In this document: positions 1-8,100 of the stretch, one piece after another
How the letters are laid out: each line of letters starts with the position of its first letter
Position numbering within the stretch: the first letter of the stretch is position 1
NCBI GenBank assembly: GCA_029940115.1
Contig: JAOZRQ010000018.1
Coordinates: forward strand, 710-28,186
Direction of reading: 5' to 3'
DNA: 27,477 nt
From: Desulfobacterales bacterium
GTDB taxonomy: Bacteria; Desulfobacterota; Desulfobacteria; Desulfobacterales; 4be13
The notes under the pieces: generated by a model
Told to the model about the DNA's origin: nothing
What the model saw: the letters and a program-made list of their open reading frames with translations, nothing else
Database searches by the model: none
Made by a program: the position numbers and the translations under genes

Positions 1-42
1 AGTGAGATATTGCTCGGCTTCCATCATCTGATTTTCATCCAT
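1..42 (-). CDS. 5' end of an unidentified gene leaving the left edge
   Basis: Reading leftwards from an ATG at 42 gives MDENQMMEAEQYLT and stays open to the window edge. An A/G-rich ribosome binding site (AAAGGGGG) ends a few bases before the ATG, which is why this start is chosen. Only 14 codons are visible, so no function can be given. It lies downstream of, and in the same direction as, the 97-residue MCP-like gene and is separated from it by a 7-bp repeat array, so it may belong to the same transcript. Confidence 0.5.
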   Translation of the reverse strand, partial: MDENQMMEAEQYLT

Positions 43-54
43 ATGACCCCCTTT

Positions 55-133
55 GTGATGCGTGATTCGTGATGCGTGATTTGTGATGCATGATGCGTGA
101 TATTAGCTGATCCAGAACCGAGAACCCTGAACC
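55..133. repeat. Two adjoining heptamer (7-bp) arrays
   Basis: Seven consecutive 7-bp units of GTGATGC type run from 55 to 103 (GTGATGC, GTGATTC, GTGATGC, GTGATTT, GTGATGC, ATGATGC, GTGATAT). After 9 bases three more units of another type follow at 113-133 (CAGAACC, GAGAACC, CTGAACC). The second array ends 7 bases from the stop codon of the minus-strand gene at 141. Confidence 0.9.
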
Positions 134-140
134 CCCATTT

Positions 141-434
141 TCAATAACGCTCAAAATCCGTGTCATTGGAGCCGAGGGCCTTGAGGGAGTTGAGCATCTC
201 CTTCTTCAGCACGGCATGATTGTCCTCTGCCAACACGAAGAGACTCTCCTCCCGTTGCCCTCGCTCGACAACATATTTTTCAAGCTGGTCAAGGGTCTGC
301 TTCTCCAGAGTGGAGACGGTGTAGAAATAGCTGATGGTGATCATGGCGAGGATGATTCCCGCAATGATCCCCCCCAGCTTTAAGATCACCTGCCGGGCAA
401 TGGAGCCTTTGGCTATCCTTATTCGTGAATGCAT
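141..434 (-). CDS. 97-residue membrane protein resembling an MCP/sensor N-terminus joined to an MCP tail
   Basis: The start at 434 (MHSRIRIAKG) is preferred over an upstream in-frame ATG because GGAGGAATTCGAGT precedes it. Residues about 12-35 form one hydrophobic membrane segment (ILKLGGIIAGIILAMITISY), followed by a charged helical stretch containing QREESLFVLAEDNHAVLKKE, typical of the first part of transmembrane sensors. The last residues, NDTDFERY, closely match the end of the large chemotaxis receptor just upstream (DDGDFEKY). In some chemoreceptors such a C-terminal tail docks the adaptation enzymes CheR/CheB. No HAMP or signalling domain lies between, so the gene looks like an internal-deletion derivative of a receptor, or a small tethering protein. 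The identity of the tail as a docking peptide is inference. Confidence 0.6.
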   Translation of the reverse strand: MHSRIRIAKGSIARQVILKLGGIIAGIILAMITISYFYTVSTLEKQTLDQLEKYVVERGQREESLFVLAEDNHAVLKKEMLNSLKALGSNDTDFERY

Positions 435-493
435 ACTCGAATTCCTCCGTTGTCCGTTGTTTGTCGGTTGCCAACGGACAGACAACCGGCAAG

Positions 494-549
494 CAGTTGT
501 GGGGTTCTACCCCACCAATTTGGATTGGTGGAACCCCACCCTGCAACTG
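494..549. repeat. Imperfect long hairpin
   Basis: CAGTTG-TGGGGTT and CCACCAAT on the left pair with ATTGGTGG-AACCCCA and CAACTG on the right around a 4-base loop, with a 5-base bulge. It lies between the MCP gene and the 97-residue gene. There is no T-run on either side, so it is not a standard intrinsic terminator. Confidence 0.7.
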
Positions 550-565
550 TTGCTGTAGGCGGTGG

Positions 566-621
566 ATTCCGGGTCAGAAATGATAAGAATCCTGCCGATT
601 CTTATCATTTTTGCCCGGAAT
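566..621. repeat. Near-perfect 25-bp inverted repeat
   Basis: The left arm begins ATTCCGGG and ends AATGATAAGAATC; the right arm is its reverse complement apart from a few mismatched positions in the middle. The loop is CTGCC. It follows directly after the hairpin at 494-549. It could be a palindromic element or an RNA-processing structure; a T-run is lacking. Confidence 0.75.
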
Positions 622-669
622 GACAGTTTCATCCACTACTCCCCGAAAGACCCTCCACCCTCCATCCTT

Positions 670-704
670 AACCCTTAACCCTTAACCCTTAACCCTTAAC
701 CCTT
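670..704. repeat. AACCCTT heptamer array (5 units) after the MCP stop
   Basis: Five perfect AACCCTT units lie 4 bases beyond the stop codon of the chemotaxis receptor gene. The same unit forms the 221-bp array at 24886-25106, 24 kb away. Confidence 0.95.
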
Positions 705-708
705 CACA

Positions 709-3627
709 TCAATACTTCTCAAAATCGCCGTCATCAAACTCCTCCACATCTATGAACAATCCCGCGGTTCTTTCTTTTGAGGGAGAGGAGAAAATGGATG
801 TCACGTTGCGGTTTTCAGATGTCGCATTCTCGGTACCCCGCTTCTCCCTGCTCTCTTGGTTCGCGTGCTTCTCATGTCCCATAGCTTCGGAATAGTTTCG
901 TTCATAGACTTTGAAAAAGGAGGCGGCCTTCAGGAGCTGCTCGGCCTGACTCGCAAACTCCCGGCTTGCCGCGGCCATCTCCTCGGTGGAGGAGACATTC
1001 TGCTGGATGATCTGATCCAGCTGCTGAATCGCCTCGTTGACTTGGCCGATGCCGCCGGCCTGTTCCCTGCTCGACGCGCTGATCTCCTGAACCAGTTCCG
1101 CGGTCCGTTGGATCCCGGCGACCATCTCCTCCAAGAGCCTGCCGGTCTTTTCCGCGATTTCGAGGCTGGATGCAGAGAGCATGTTGATCTCCTTGGCCGC
1201 CTTCTGGGTATGCTCCGCGAGCTTGCGGACCTCGGCCGCGACTACAGCGAACCCCTTGCCATGCTCCCCGGCCCGGGCCGCCTCAATGGCCGCGTTCAGG
1301 GCCAGCATGTTGGTCTGCCGGGCGATCTCCTCGATGATGCGGATCCGCTCCGAAATGCTCTTCATGGCCCGGACCGTCTCGCCCACCGCGCCCCCGCCAT
1401 CCTTCGCATCCTGGGCCGCCTTGGTGGCGATGGACGCGGTCTGCCGGGCATTGTCTGCGTTCTGATCCACCATGCTCTGCATCTCTTCCATGGAACTCGA
1501 TATCTGCTCGATGCTCGCCGCCTGCTGGGATGTCCCATGGGAGACCACTTCCGCGCCGGTACTCAGCTCCTCGCTGCCGGCCGCGACCTGCTCCGCGGCC
1601 CGCCTGACATCAACGGCAAACGCGCCCAGGTTTTCCGTCATCATATTCAGATTGTTCCTGATCTCGTCGAAGTCACCTTTATACTCCTCCCTGATCTTCT
1701 CGGGAATCTCCCCGCGGGAGATGCGTTCCACATAGTCCGCCGATATTTTCAGAGGCCCCACCACCGCATCCAGCGTATGATTCACGCCTCGAATGATTCT
1801 GGCGTATTCCCCCCCGAATTTGTTCTCATCCCCCCTTGTGTCCAGTTTCCCTTCCCTCGTGGCATCTGTCAGCAGATTGATATCCCCGACGATTGCCTGG
1901 ATCGTCTCCACCATCTGGGTGAGGGATTTGCCGAGCACATCCTTTTCCGAAAGGATGCTCACATGGACCGAGAGATCTCCGTTGGCGATCTTTTCCGCGA
2001 CCCGGACCGTCCCCTTGAGATTCGATATCAGCGTATTGATACTGCTCCTGATCTCGTCAAAATCCCCTTCATATTCCTCCGCGATCTCCTTTGGAAAATC
2101 CCCTTCTGAGATCCTCTCCATATATGCCGCGGCCACATTCAGGGGGCCGATGACCGCATCCAGGGTGTTGTTGATCCCTTTGACGATCCCGGCATACTTC
2201 CCCTCGAACTTCTCCGCGTCGCCCCGGATATCCAGCCTCCCCTTGGTCGCCCGTTCTGTCAGCATGACAGTCTCCGCGACCAGGTCATTCACCGTGTCAA
2301 CGCATTGGTTCAGGCTGTTCCTGATCCGATTGAAGTCCCCCTTGTACTCCTCGGTGATTTTTTCCGGAATGTCCCCCTTGGCGATCCGCTCAATGGATGA
2401 GGCGGTCATGTTGATCGGGGTCACAAACGCGTCGATCAGCGAGTTCACCCCGCCCACGAGATCACGCCAGCCTCCTTCAAAGCCCTCCGCATCCCCCCGG
2501 ACATCCAACTTTCCCTCCTGAACCGCAAAGATCAGCCCCTCCATCTCCTGCAAGATTTCGTTCAGCCGCCGGATCATCAGGTTCATGGCCTTCATCAGCC
2601 GGTCCCGGTCCGAGCGTTCCCGGACCTCGATTTTCATGTTCCCGTTGGCAATCTCCTCGGCAAACCCGGTGGTGGTGTTCATCGCCTCGATCAGCATGTT
2701 CAGATTGTTCCTGATCTGGTTGAAATCCCCTCTGTAGGTTTCGATGATCTTCTCCGGGATGTCCCCTTTCGATATCCGGTCCAGATGAACAGCGGTCATG
2801 TTGATGGGCGTCACAAAGGCATCGATCAGGTCGTTCACGCCCACAATCAGTTCCCGCCATCCCCCCGCAAAGTTCTCCGCATTGCCGCGGGTTTTCAGCC
2901 TCCCCTCCTGTACCGCCCGGATCATCTTCTCCATCTCCTGCAAGACCTGACCGATGGTGTCCCGCATGTTTCGGAACGCATCCGCGAGCTCGCCGATCTC
3001 GTCTTTTTTCCGAATGCCGATCTCTCTGCTGAAGTCACCGGCGGCAATGGCATTGGCGGTCTCAACGATGTCCACAATGGGACGGGTGATGCTGCGGGTG
3101 ACAAACCATGCCAGAATGAACGCCACGATATCCGTGAGCAGGACGGCGAGGAAAATTTCGATCACCTTCCGGTCCAGCCGGGCGTTCATGAACTTCTTGG
3201 TGACATGGATGTCAAGGCTCCCCAGTTTTCCGTCTTTTGAGGTGATATCTTTCGTCTTTATGATAAAGTCACCGGAAACTTCTTCCTCAGCCTCGACAAC
3301 CCCCCATTCATCATCCCTTTTCTTTCCTTTCAAGATGTTCCCATCGACTTCTCTGACCAGAACTGCATAGACATTTTTCTCAATCATCGCGGAGATGATG
3401 GTCTTCTCCACCAGTTGGGCATCCATGTTCCAAAGAGGCTCCCTGAGATACCCGGCCAGCTTGTCGCTGGTAATTTCCGCAAAGCCATTCAGGCCTGCGG
3501 TGGAGCCGGTCTTGATTTCATAATACTGGTAAAGACCGAATACCACCAAGGCAAGCGTTATGATGCTGATAAAGCTGATCCCTATTTTCGCCTGGATGTT
3601 GCTTAACCTTAATCTGATACGTTTCAT
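709..3627 (-). CDS. Methyl-accepting chemotaxis protein with four repeated HAMP-like linker units
   Basis: A 972-residue inner-membrane chemoreceptor. Visible parts are membrane segment 1 (about 14-35), a small extracytoplasmic region, membrane segment 2 (about 155-177) and a HAMP domain (178-232). Then come four related linker blocks (about 241-370, 371-462, 463-590, 591-680), each with an EGKLDVRGDAE-like start and a GDFDEIRNNLN-like motif (near 300, 430, 521 and 651). The signalling domain follows (about 690-925), with the conserved hairpin NMLALNAAIEAARAGEHGKG at about 773-791 that binds CheA/CheW. The C-terminus is a flexible tail ending DDGDFEKY, possibly an adaptation-enzyme docking peptide. 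GAGAAC precedes the ATG. The ligand cannot be predicted: the sensor region of about 115 residues has no motif I recognise. Poly-HAMP linkers occur in many delta-proteobacterial receptors. Confidence 0.95.
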   Translation of the reverse strand: MKRIRLRLSNIQAKIGISFISIITLALVVFGLYQYYEIKTGSTAGLNGFAEITSDKLAGYLREPLWNMDAQLVEKTIISAMIEKNVYAVLVREVDGNILKGKKRDDEWGVVEAEEEVSGDFIIKTKDITSKDGKLGSLDIHVTKKFMNARLDRKVIEIFLAVLLTDIVAFILAWFVTRSITRPIVDIVETANAIAAGDFSREIGIRKKDEIGELADAFRNMRDTIGQVLQEMEKMIRAVQEGRLKTRGNAENFAGGWRELIVGVNDLIDAFVTPINMTAVHLDRISKGDIPEKIIETYRGDFNQIRNNLNMLIEAMNTTTGFAEEIANGNMKIEVRERSDRDRLMKAMNLMIRRLNEILQEMEGLIFAVQEGKLDVRGDAEGFEGGWRDLVGGVNSLIDAFVTPINMTASSIERIAKGDIPEKITEEYKGDFNRIRNSLNQCVDTVNDLVAETVMLTERATKGRLDIRGDAEKFEGKYAGIVKGINNTLDAVIGPLNVAAAYMERISEGDFPKEIAEEYEGDFDEIRSSINTLISNLKGTVRVAEKIANGDLSVHVSILSEKDVLGKSLTQMVETIQAIVGDINLLTDATREGKLDTRGDENKFGGEYARIIRGVNHTLDAVVGPLKISADYVERISRGEIPEKIREEYKGDFDEIRNNLNMMTENLGAFAVDVRRAAEQVAAGSEELSTGAEVVSHGTSQQAASIEQISSSMEEMQSMVDQNADNARQTASIATKAAQDAKDGGGAVGETVRAMKSISERIRIIEEIARQTNMLALNAAIEAARAGEHGKGFAVVAAEVRKLAEHTQKAAKEINMLSASSLEIAEKTGRLLEEMVAGIQRTAELVQEISASSREQAGGIGQVNEAIQQLDQIIQQNVSSTEEMAAASREFASQAEQLLKAASFFKVYERNYSEAMGHEKHANQESREKRGTENATSENRNVTSIFSSPSKERTAGLFIDVEEFDDGDFEKY

Positions 3628-3651
3628 TTTTCAGTTCTCCTTTCTTGCAAA

Positions 3652-5008
3652 TCATTCTTTTGGGACTATAATCCTGCCTTTGATCTCGTTCAGCGCGCCC
3701 TGCAAAAATTTTTTGTCTTCTTCCAGTTTTCTGACCTTGGCGGCGAGTTCGGAACCGATATCCGGTCGGTCCTGCTCGATTTCCTCCTGATACAACTCAC
3801 GGAATATCAGATCAAGCATGTCATCCGGAATCCCGCTGTAACGGAAATTGCTGGTTCCCCTGGTGACCAGATCCCCGTATGCCAAGACTTTCAGCTTTTC
3901 TTCGAGTTGCCGGTCATCCAATTCATCGCCGAGATGTTCCCTGATCTCATCCCGGGTGCATTCTCTGAAGCGTTCCTTGGAAAGAAAGAGGAGTATCTTC
4001 TTTGAGTATCTGTCATTGACGTCCTTGATGGTCGAATCAATATATTCGGACCATGTCCCAAACATCTCGCTTTCGTGGTTCCTGACTTCATAGGCCAATG
4101 ATGCCTTCGACAGTTGTGAAATCCCGTCCTGACCAGTCACTTCTGAAGAGGGTGGCGATGTAGAAGGGGTCGCTCTGAGTCAGAAGATTCATGACAAATG
4201 CCCCTTCGTCGCTGATCGGTTCCCCGTTGTGTTCCGCATACCTGTAAACCGCCTCCAGGCCCTCATTCGGCATGAGTTTCGGGGAAATCGGCGTCTTTTT
4301 GAGCCTGCCGCCTTTGAACATGTCCCGCATCATCTGGGTCATCCAGCCCACATAACTTCCGGATGCGAGCATCGGCGCGGTCTTTGACTCGGAAAGACCA
4401 TGATATGCTCCGGGAAGATTTTTCATCTGTATCTTACAATCCTCATCCCGAAAGATATACTTGGTCATAAACTGGATTTCATCTATCATGATCAGCGCAA
4501 AGAGATTTTCCCTGTGGGTCAGCCAGCCGGGGGTGTGAAACGCCAAGCTTCTTGCGTTTTCCACCTTCCCGGCTTCGCAGTATTTTTGAAAGAATCCGAT
4601 TCTCTCGATCAGATCGTCATTTCCCATGTCCCTGCCCATGGCTTCGAGTTGGCTCATGTTCCATGGCTCGTTGTCCTGGGGAAGGGTCGTCCGGGTCTGA
4701 AAGGAGATGTGCTGGCTGATGGCTGTGCGAAAATAATAGTCGGAAAAATCGAGAAGCCACTGACTCAGGTCATGCACTTCGATGTAGAACGGAACCACCT
4801 CGCCATTCTGGTTCCACAGGATGTTGAACAGGCGTTGCATGATGGCCGTTTTTCCGCTTTTCCGCCTGCCTAAGAGCGCGCGGGACTTTGACACTTTCCG
4901 GGGGATATTTCCGGCCCAGTTCAGCAACAGTTCCATCTCTCGCTTCCGTCCGCAGAAAAGTTCTGGGTCTCCGATCCGTTCTTCAAACGCATAGGTCATG
5001 TTTTGCAT
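3652..5008 (-). pseudogene. AAA-type ATPase of a repeated family, frameshifted and C-terminally short
   Basis: The first frame (5008-4088, 306 residues, MQNMTYAFEERIGDPELFCG...) contains a Walker A-like motif LLGRRKSGKTAIMQRL and a Walker B-like LIMIDEIQF. It stops right after DFTTVEGIIGL. The second frame (4140-3652) continues the protein as AYEVRNHESEMFGTWSEYIDSTIKDVNDRY... to a C-terminus GRIIVPKE. The two frames overlap and read as one protein if a small deletion near 4097-4106 is repaired. GGGAGGAACC precedes the ATG at 5008; a longer ORF running to 5203 is rejected because it enters an inserted element. From memory, relatives in this group carry a further C-terminal nuclease-like region that is absent here. 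It lies 24 bases upstream of the MCP gene. A programmed frameshift is possible but less likely than decay. Confidence 0.65.
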
Positions 5009-5039
5009 GGTTCCTCCCTTAGTGCTCAGTTTCACAATC

Positions 5040-5279
5040 TTGGTTCTAACGGATTTTGTGGTTCCAATATGACAACGGATCGGAGGATGAACCGGATTTT
5101 CCGGCATTCGTCTGACAGCAATGTTCGGCGTCTCCCGGACCATGTCGGAGACCGTGGGTGTCGGCCGTCCCCCGATCCTCTCCGACAGGCCGTCCGTTGG
5201 CACATGTCAGGTCAGATGAATCCGTTTCATCCTCCGATCCGCTGTCATACGGACGATTTTTTCAAATCGCATCGCATCA
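5040..5279. mobile_element. MITE-like element, copy 1 (degenerate right end)
   Basis: The left end TTGGTTCTAACGGATTTTGT is identical to copy 2 at 8569. Subterminal inverted arms (ATGAC.ACGGATCGGAGGATGAA at the left, its complement at 5220-5250) are also shared with copy 2. The right end is degenerate (CGCATCAG, about 5272-5279) and no flanking duplication is visible. The inner part contains further palindromic GC-rich sequence. It separates the ATPase pseudogene from the 117-residue gene and seems to supply the latter's stop codon. Confidence 0.7.
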
Positions 5280-5630
5280 GAGTCCACGCAGCAAATAACG
5301 CGTCAACTGCACCCCCGTCTCCCGCTCCTTCTCAGGACTGTCAGGCAATGGCCTGTTCAGGGCCTGGTGAAGCGGAATGCGGTACAGGTCGAACACCGCG
5401 TCCAGCAGCCGGGTGTAAGGTTCTGGCGGTGTTGAGTATCCGGCAGTATGCGAAGACCATGGCCAAGACTTCGCCTTGGACAAGGGGATCTGATATGAAT
5501 TTCTGATGATGCGGATGGAATTGATGACGGAGATTCCGTTGGCATGGAGTTTTCTCACCGAATCGTCCACAGAGGCCCCGTCAGCCACGTCCGATTGTAT
5601 TTCAGTGATCCATTCTTGAAGTGCGGTCAT
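5277..5630 (-). CDS. Hypothetical protein, 117 residues
   Basis: A strong ribosome binding site (GAGGAGGAGAC) directly before the ATG at 5630 supports translation. The N-terminal half (MTALQEWITEIQSDVADG... then VINSIRIIRNSYQIPLSKAK) looks like a small helical domain reminiscent of a widespread family of short proteins with an SIKxIRxLYxxxLxEAK-type pattern. I cannot name a function. The second half looks less conserved and may be altered. The stop codon lies at the right end of MITE copy 1, so the original C-terminus has probably been cut or replaced. It starts 49 bases after the restriction enzyme gene and may be co-transcribed with it. Confidence 0.55.
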   Translation of the reverse strand: MTALQEWITEIQSDVADGASVDDSVRKLHANGISVINSIRIIRNSYQIPLSKAKSWPWSSHTAGYSTPPEPYTRLLDAVFDLYRIPLHQALNRPLPDSPEKERETGVQLTRYLLRGL

Positions 5631-5679
5631 GTCTCCTCCTCATATATTTCTTCAAATCAAGCGTCAGATCGGAATGATG

Positions 5680-6549
5680 TCAGATCAGATAGCCTCTGTC
5701 AAGGCCAAAGCTGATTCCGCTTTTCCAATCAGATGCCAGATAATCCCGAACATTCCCAAAAAGATGTTCAACCACGTCCTGAAAAATCGGATTTTTGACA
5801 TATCCCTCCTCAAACCTGAATTCCCGATCTGTGTTTTTCTGTTTTCTCAGAACATAAACCTGGTCTATCTTAAACTTTTTCAGATTCACGGCATCTGTCA
5901 GTTTGAGCCACTCTGACACAACGATATACAGGGCATTCGGATTTCTGTGCTGAAGCTGTTCCGCGGCTGTTGATGCGTCTTGGAGCATTGTCTTGTCAAG
6001 ATAGGTTTTGCATTCAATGACAACCGCCGGCAAATCCCAGACATGATTTTCCTTGATTTCGGAGCCTTGACACCTTAATGCGGCGTTTATCTTGACACCT
6101 ATCGCAAAGTCATGATCTTTCCTCTCTATCAGGGTTGAAGGTCTTTCCAACATCTTTCCGTAATTGTCCGGTCTGAAGAAAATATCTTTGAAAGTATGCG
6201 ATTTTCCTATCAGTGCATTTTGGGAAAAATCTTCAACAAGGTCCCTGAACAGATAATATGTGAACTCCTCCAGAACCGAGGAATGCAAATTTGATCGGGA
6301 ATCAAATTTTTCCGCGTAATGCCGCTGATCTATGAAGTCCTTATATTGATTCAAAGATGAGGTTCTTTCATGAATTGTCTCTCTGTCTTTTTCATCTGCT
6401 CGGGTATAAGGGCCCTTTAACTTCTGATTGAATGTTTTCCATTTCTGATATTCCTTGCGGATTTCCTTCAGATACTTTTTGGACAGCCTATCCTGATACT
6501 TTGTTTTATGACTTTCTTTTTGTCCGATATTGTTGCCATGTACAAGCAT
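5680..6549 (-). CDS. Type II restriction endonuclease, Bpu10I-like
   Basis: About 289 residues from MLVHGNNIGQKESHKTKYQD. The N-terminal HGNN.GQKE.H..KY.DRLS pattern is what I remember for the Bpu10I family of restriction enzymes. A PD-(D/E)XK-type centre is visible as DHDFAIGVKINAAL followed by LPAVVIECKTYLD (acidic residue, then E-x-K). The gene sits directly downstream of an m5C methyltransferase, as expected for a type II restriction-modification pair. The ATG at 6549 is chosen over an upstream one because the longer reading frame translates only the heptamer array between the two genes. AAGGAAA lies about 10 bases before this ATG. Bpu10I uses two different subunits, whereas only one is found here, which fits a DdeI-like homodimer cutting a CTNAG-type site; this is inference. 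Confidence 0.72.
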   Translation of the reverse strand: MLVHGNNIGQKESHKTKYQDRLSKKYLKEIRKEYQKWKTFNQKLKGPYTRADEKDRETIHERTSSLNQYKDFIDQRHYAEKFDSRSNLHSSVLEEFTYYLFRDLVEDFSQNALIGKSHTFKDIFFRPDNYGKMLERPSTLIERKDHDFAIGVKINAALRCQGSEIKENHVWDLPAVVIECKTYLDKTMLQDASTAAEQLQHRNPNALYIVVSEWLKLTDAVNLKKFKIDQVYVLRKQKNTDREFRFEEGYVKNPIFQDVVEHLFGNVRDYLASDWKSGISFGLDRGYLI

Positions 6550-6567
6550 GAATGAAGTTTCCTTCTT

Positions 6568-6649
6568 GGTTCTCGGTTCTTGGTTCTCGGTTCTCGGCTC
6601 TTGGTTCTCGGCTCCGACATCCAGAACCCAGCGCCCAGAACCCAGAACC
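6568..6649. repeat. Heptamer array with inverted arms between R and M genes
   Basis: Seven GGTTCTC-type units (6568-6616) are followed by four CAGAACC-type units (6622-6649), which are the same motif on the other strand, so the array can fold into a long hairpin. It fills the gap between the methyltransferase stop (6672) and the restriction enzyme start (6549). It also creates a spurious N-terminal extension with a repeated ENQEPRT heptapeptide. Confidence 0.92.
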
Positions 6650-6671
6650 AAAAAACTTGGGGATCGAGTTT

Positions 6672-7853
6672 TTATATCTGTCTCAGGATGTTTTCCGCAA
6701 TCTTATGCGCCAGCATGGGCGGCACCGCATTGCCGATCTGGTTGTACTGGCACAGATGCCTTTCACCGAATCGCCCTTCCCTTGCCAAGAGTTTGTGGCT
6801 GACCACCGTCGGTTTGCCCATGAAGCGGAACGAATCCGGAAACGACTGTATTCTTGCCCCCTCTCTTGCCGTGAAATTGCGGTGCTGATAAGGATGCACA
6901 AAATTGGCGTAAAAAGACGCTGGTATCGTATGGCACGGTCTGTGCGGATACATTCTCCTGTTGTTCTGATCATATGCCTTGTCAGAAATTTCTGATGAGT
7001 TGCGTCTGCGGGGCCTGAGATGTTCGGGCGCATCTTTTGCAGACTCTCCCCATGACATTTTGGAAAACCGTTCAGTCATTCTTTTGGTGTGATTCATTGC
7101 CTTATGATTGAAAAGTGTTCTGTTTTTCCCCCTCATTTGAAGTTGATATTCATTTCGGCATTTGGCATGATAGTCACTCTCCTCACTTCCCTCACCGGCT
7201 CTGAGAGGCGGCAGATCAGAAATCGCCTCCCACAATGAAGGAGAGGGGAGCAGCTTCTCAGGGAAAAGATTGCGCTGTCCGTCGGAAACAAAGTGTGTTT
7301 TCGGGGGAAACGGCCTGCCCAACTCCTTTTTTGAGGCGGTCACAAAGAGTCTTTTGCGTATCTGAGGGATGCCGTAATCGGTTGCCTGCAATATTTCGGA
7401 ATAGACAAAATATCCGATGTCTTTCAATTCATCGGTGATGATGTCAATCACCCGCTTTTCCGAATGTGTCTTTGCCTTGACCAGATTCGGAACATTCTCC
7501 ATGATGAGAATGTCCGGCTCAAAAACAGATCCGATTCTGATGAAGTCTCTGAAAAGGGTGTTTCTCGGATCTTTCGGATCGCCCGCATTCTTGTTGCAGA
7601 TCGAAAACCCTTGGCAGGGAGGCCCTCCCAGAACAATTGTCGGCTTTCTTTCTCCAAATGCTTCAATCAGGTCTTTGTCGCTCAGGTTTCTGATATCATC
7701 GTTTAACATGACGGCATTCGGATGATTGTGGGCAAACGTCTCTGATGCCCATTTGTCAATTTCTATGGCCCCGACAATCTCACATCCTGCTTTTTCAAAT
7801 CCCAGACTGAATCCACCGGCCCCGGAAAATGTGTCAAGTACAAAATGTTTCAT
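6672..7853 (-). CDS. DNA (cytosine-5)-methyltransferase of the R-M system
   Basis: A 393-residue protein with the ordered m5C-MTase motifs: motif I FVLDTFSGAGGFSLGFE (about 4-20, SAM binding), motif IV GGPPCQGFS with catalytic Cys80, motif VI ENV (119-121), motif VIII QIRKRLF, a target recognition region, and motif X QIGNAVPPMLAHKI near the C-terminus. It protects host DNA from the adjacent Bpu10I-like enzyme. The start at 7853 (MKHFVLDTFSG) is the usual position relative to motif I; an in-frame ATG six codons upstream is possible and neither has a strong ribosome binding site. The first codons overlap the end of the truncated HNH gene, and the fusion point lies just before them, so the original promoter or upstream gene was lost by deletion. 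Confidence 0.95.
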   Translation of the reverse strand: MKHFVLDTFSGAGGFSLGFEKAGCEIVGAIEIDKWASETFAHNHPNAVMLNDDIRNLSDKDLIEAFGERKPTIVLGGPPCQGFSICNKNAGDPKDPRNTLFRDFIRIGSVFEPDILIMENVPNLVKAKTHSEKRVIDIITDELKDIGYFVYSEILQATDYGIPQIRKRLFVTASKKELGRPFPPKTHFVSDGQRNLFPEKLLPSPSLWEAISDLPPLRAGEGSEESDYHAKCRNEYQLQMRGKNRTLFNHKAMNHTKRMTERFSKMSWGESAKDAPEHLRPRRRNSSEISDKAYDQNNRRMYPHRPCHTIPASFYANFVHPYQHRNFTAREGARIQSFPDSFRFMGKPTVVSHKLLAREGRFGERHLCQYNQIGNAVPPMLAHKIAENILRQI

Positions 7854-8100
7854 GATATTTGGCAAGTTCATCGATGTAATGGTCCACTTCATCCTCGGTT
7901 TCAGAGAGTTTCCGTTCGCAGTAAAAGCACTTGTGAAAACTCATTGCTCTCAGTGTGTCACGAATCTCTTTATGTCCGTATTGTCGGGAGTCAGGTCTCT
8001 TGCCAAGATTCTTTTCCAGCTTTCTGAGATAAGCAGCCAGCCATTTTTCTTTTTTCTGCCTGAGAATCGCCGGTTCGGGCAGTCTGGTCATTGAAATCAT
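7834..8100 (-). pseudogene. HNH endonuclease (PtuB-like), truncated
   Basis: 88 residues beginning MISMTRLPEPAILRQKKEKW. The segment FHKCFYCERKLSETEDEVDHYI is the first half of an HNH nuclease with a CxxC zinc pair and the E-VDHY signature, but directly afterwards the frame runs into DELAKYHETFCT, encoded by the methyltransferase leader. The second zinc-binding pair and the rest of the catalytic fold are missing, so the protein should be inactive. The start overlaps the upstream ATPase stop by 4 bases (ATGA), the coupling expected for an ATPase/HNH pair such as Septu PtuA/PtuB. Assignment to Septu in particular is inference. Confidence 0.75.

Noticed and set aside
856..2521. Long plus-strand ORFs of 417 and 242 residues opposite the MCP gene
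   Set aside because: They mirror the codon structure of the intact receptor gene on the minus strand and show no domain.
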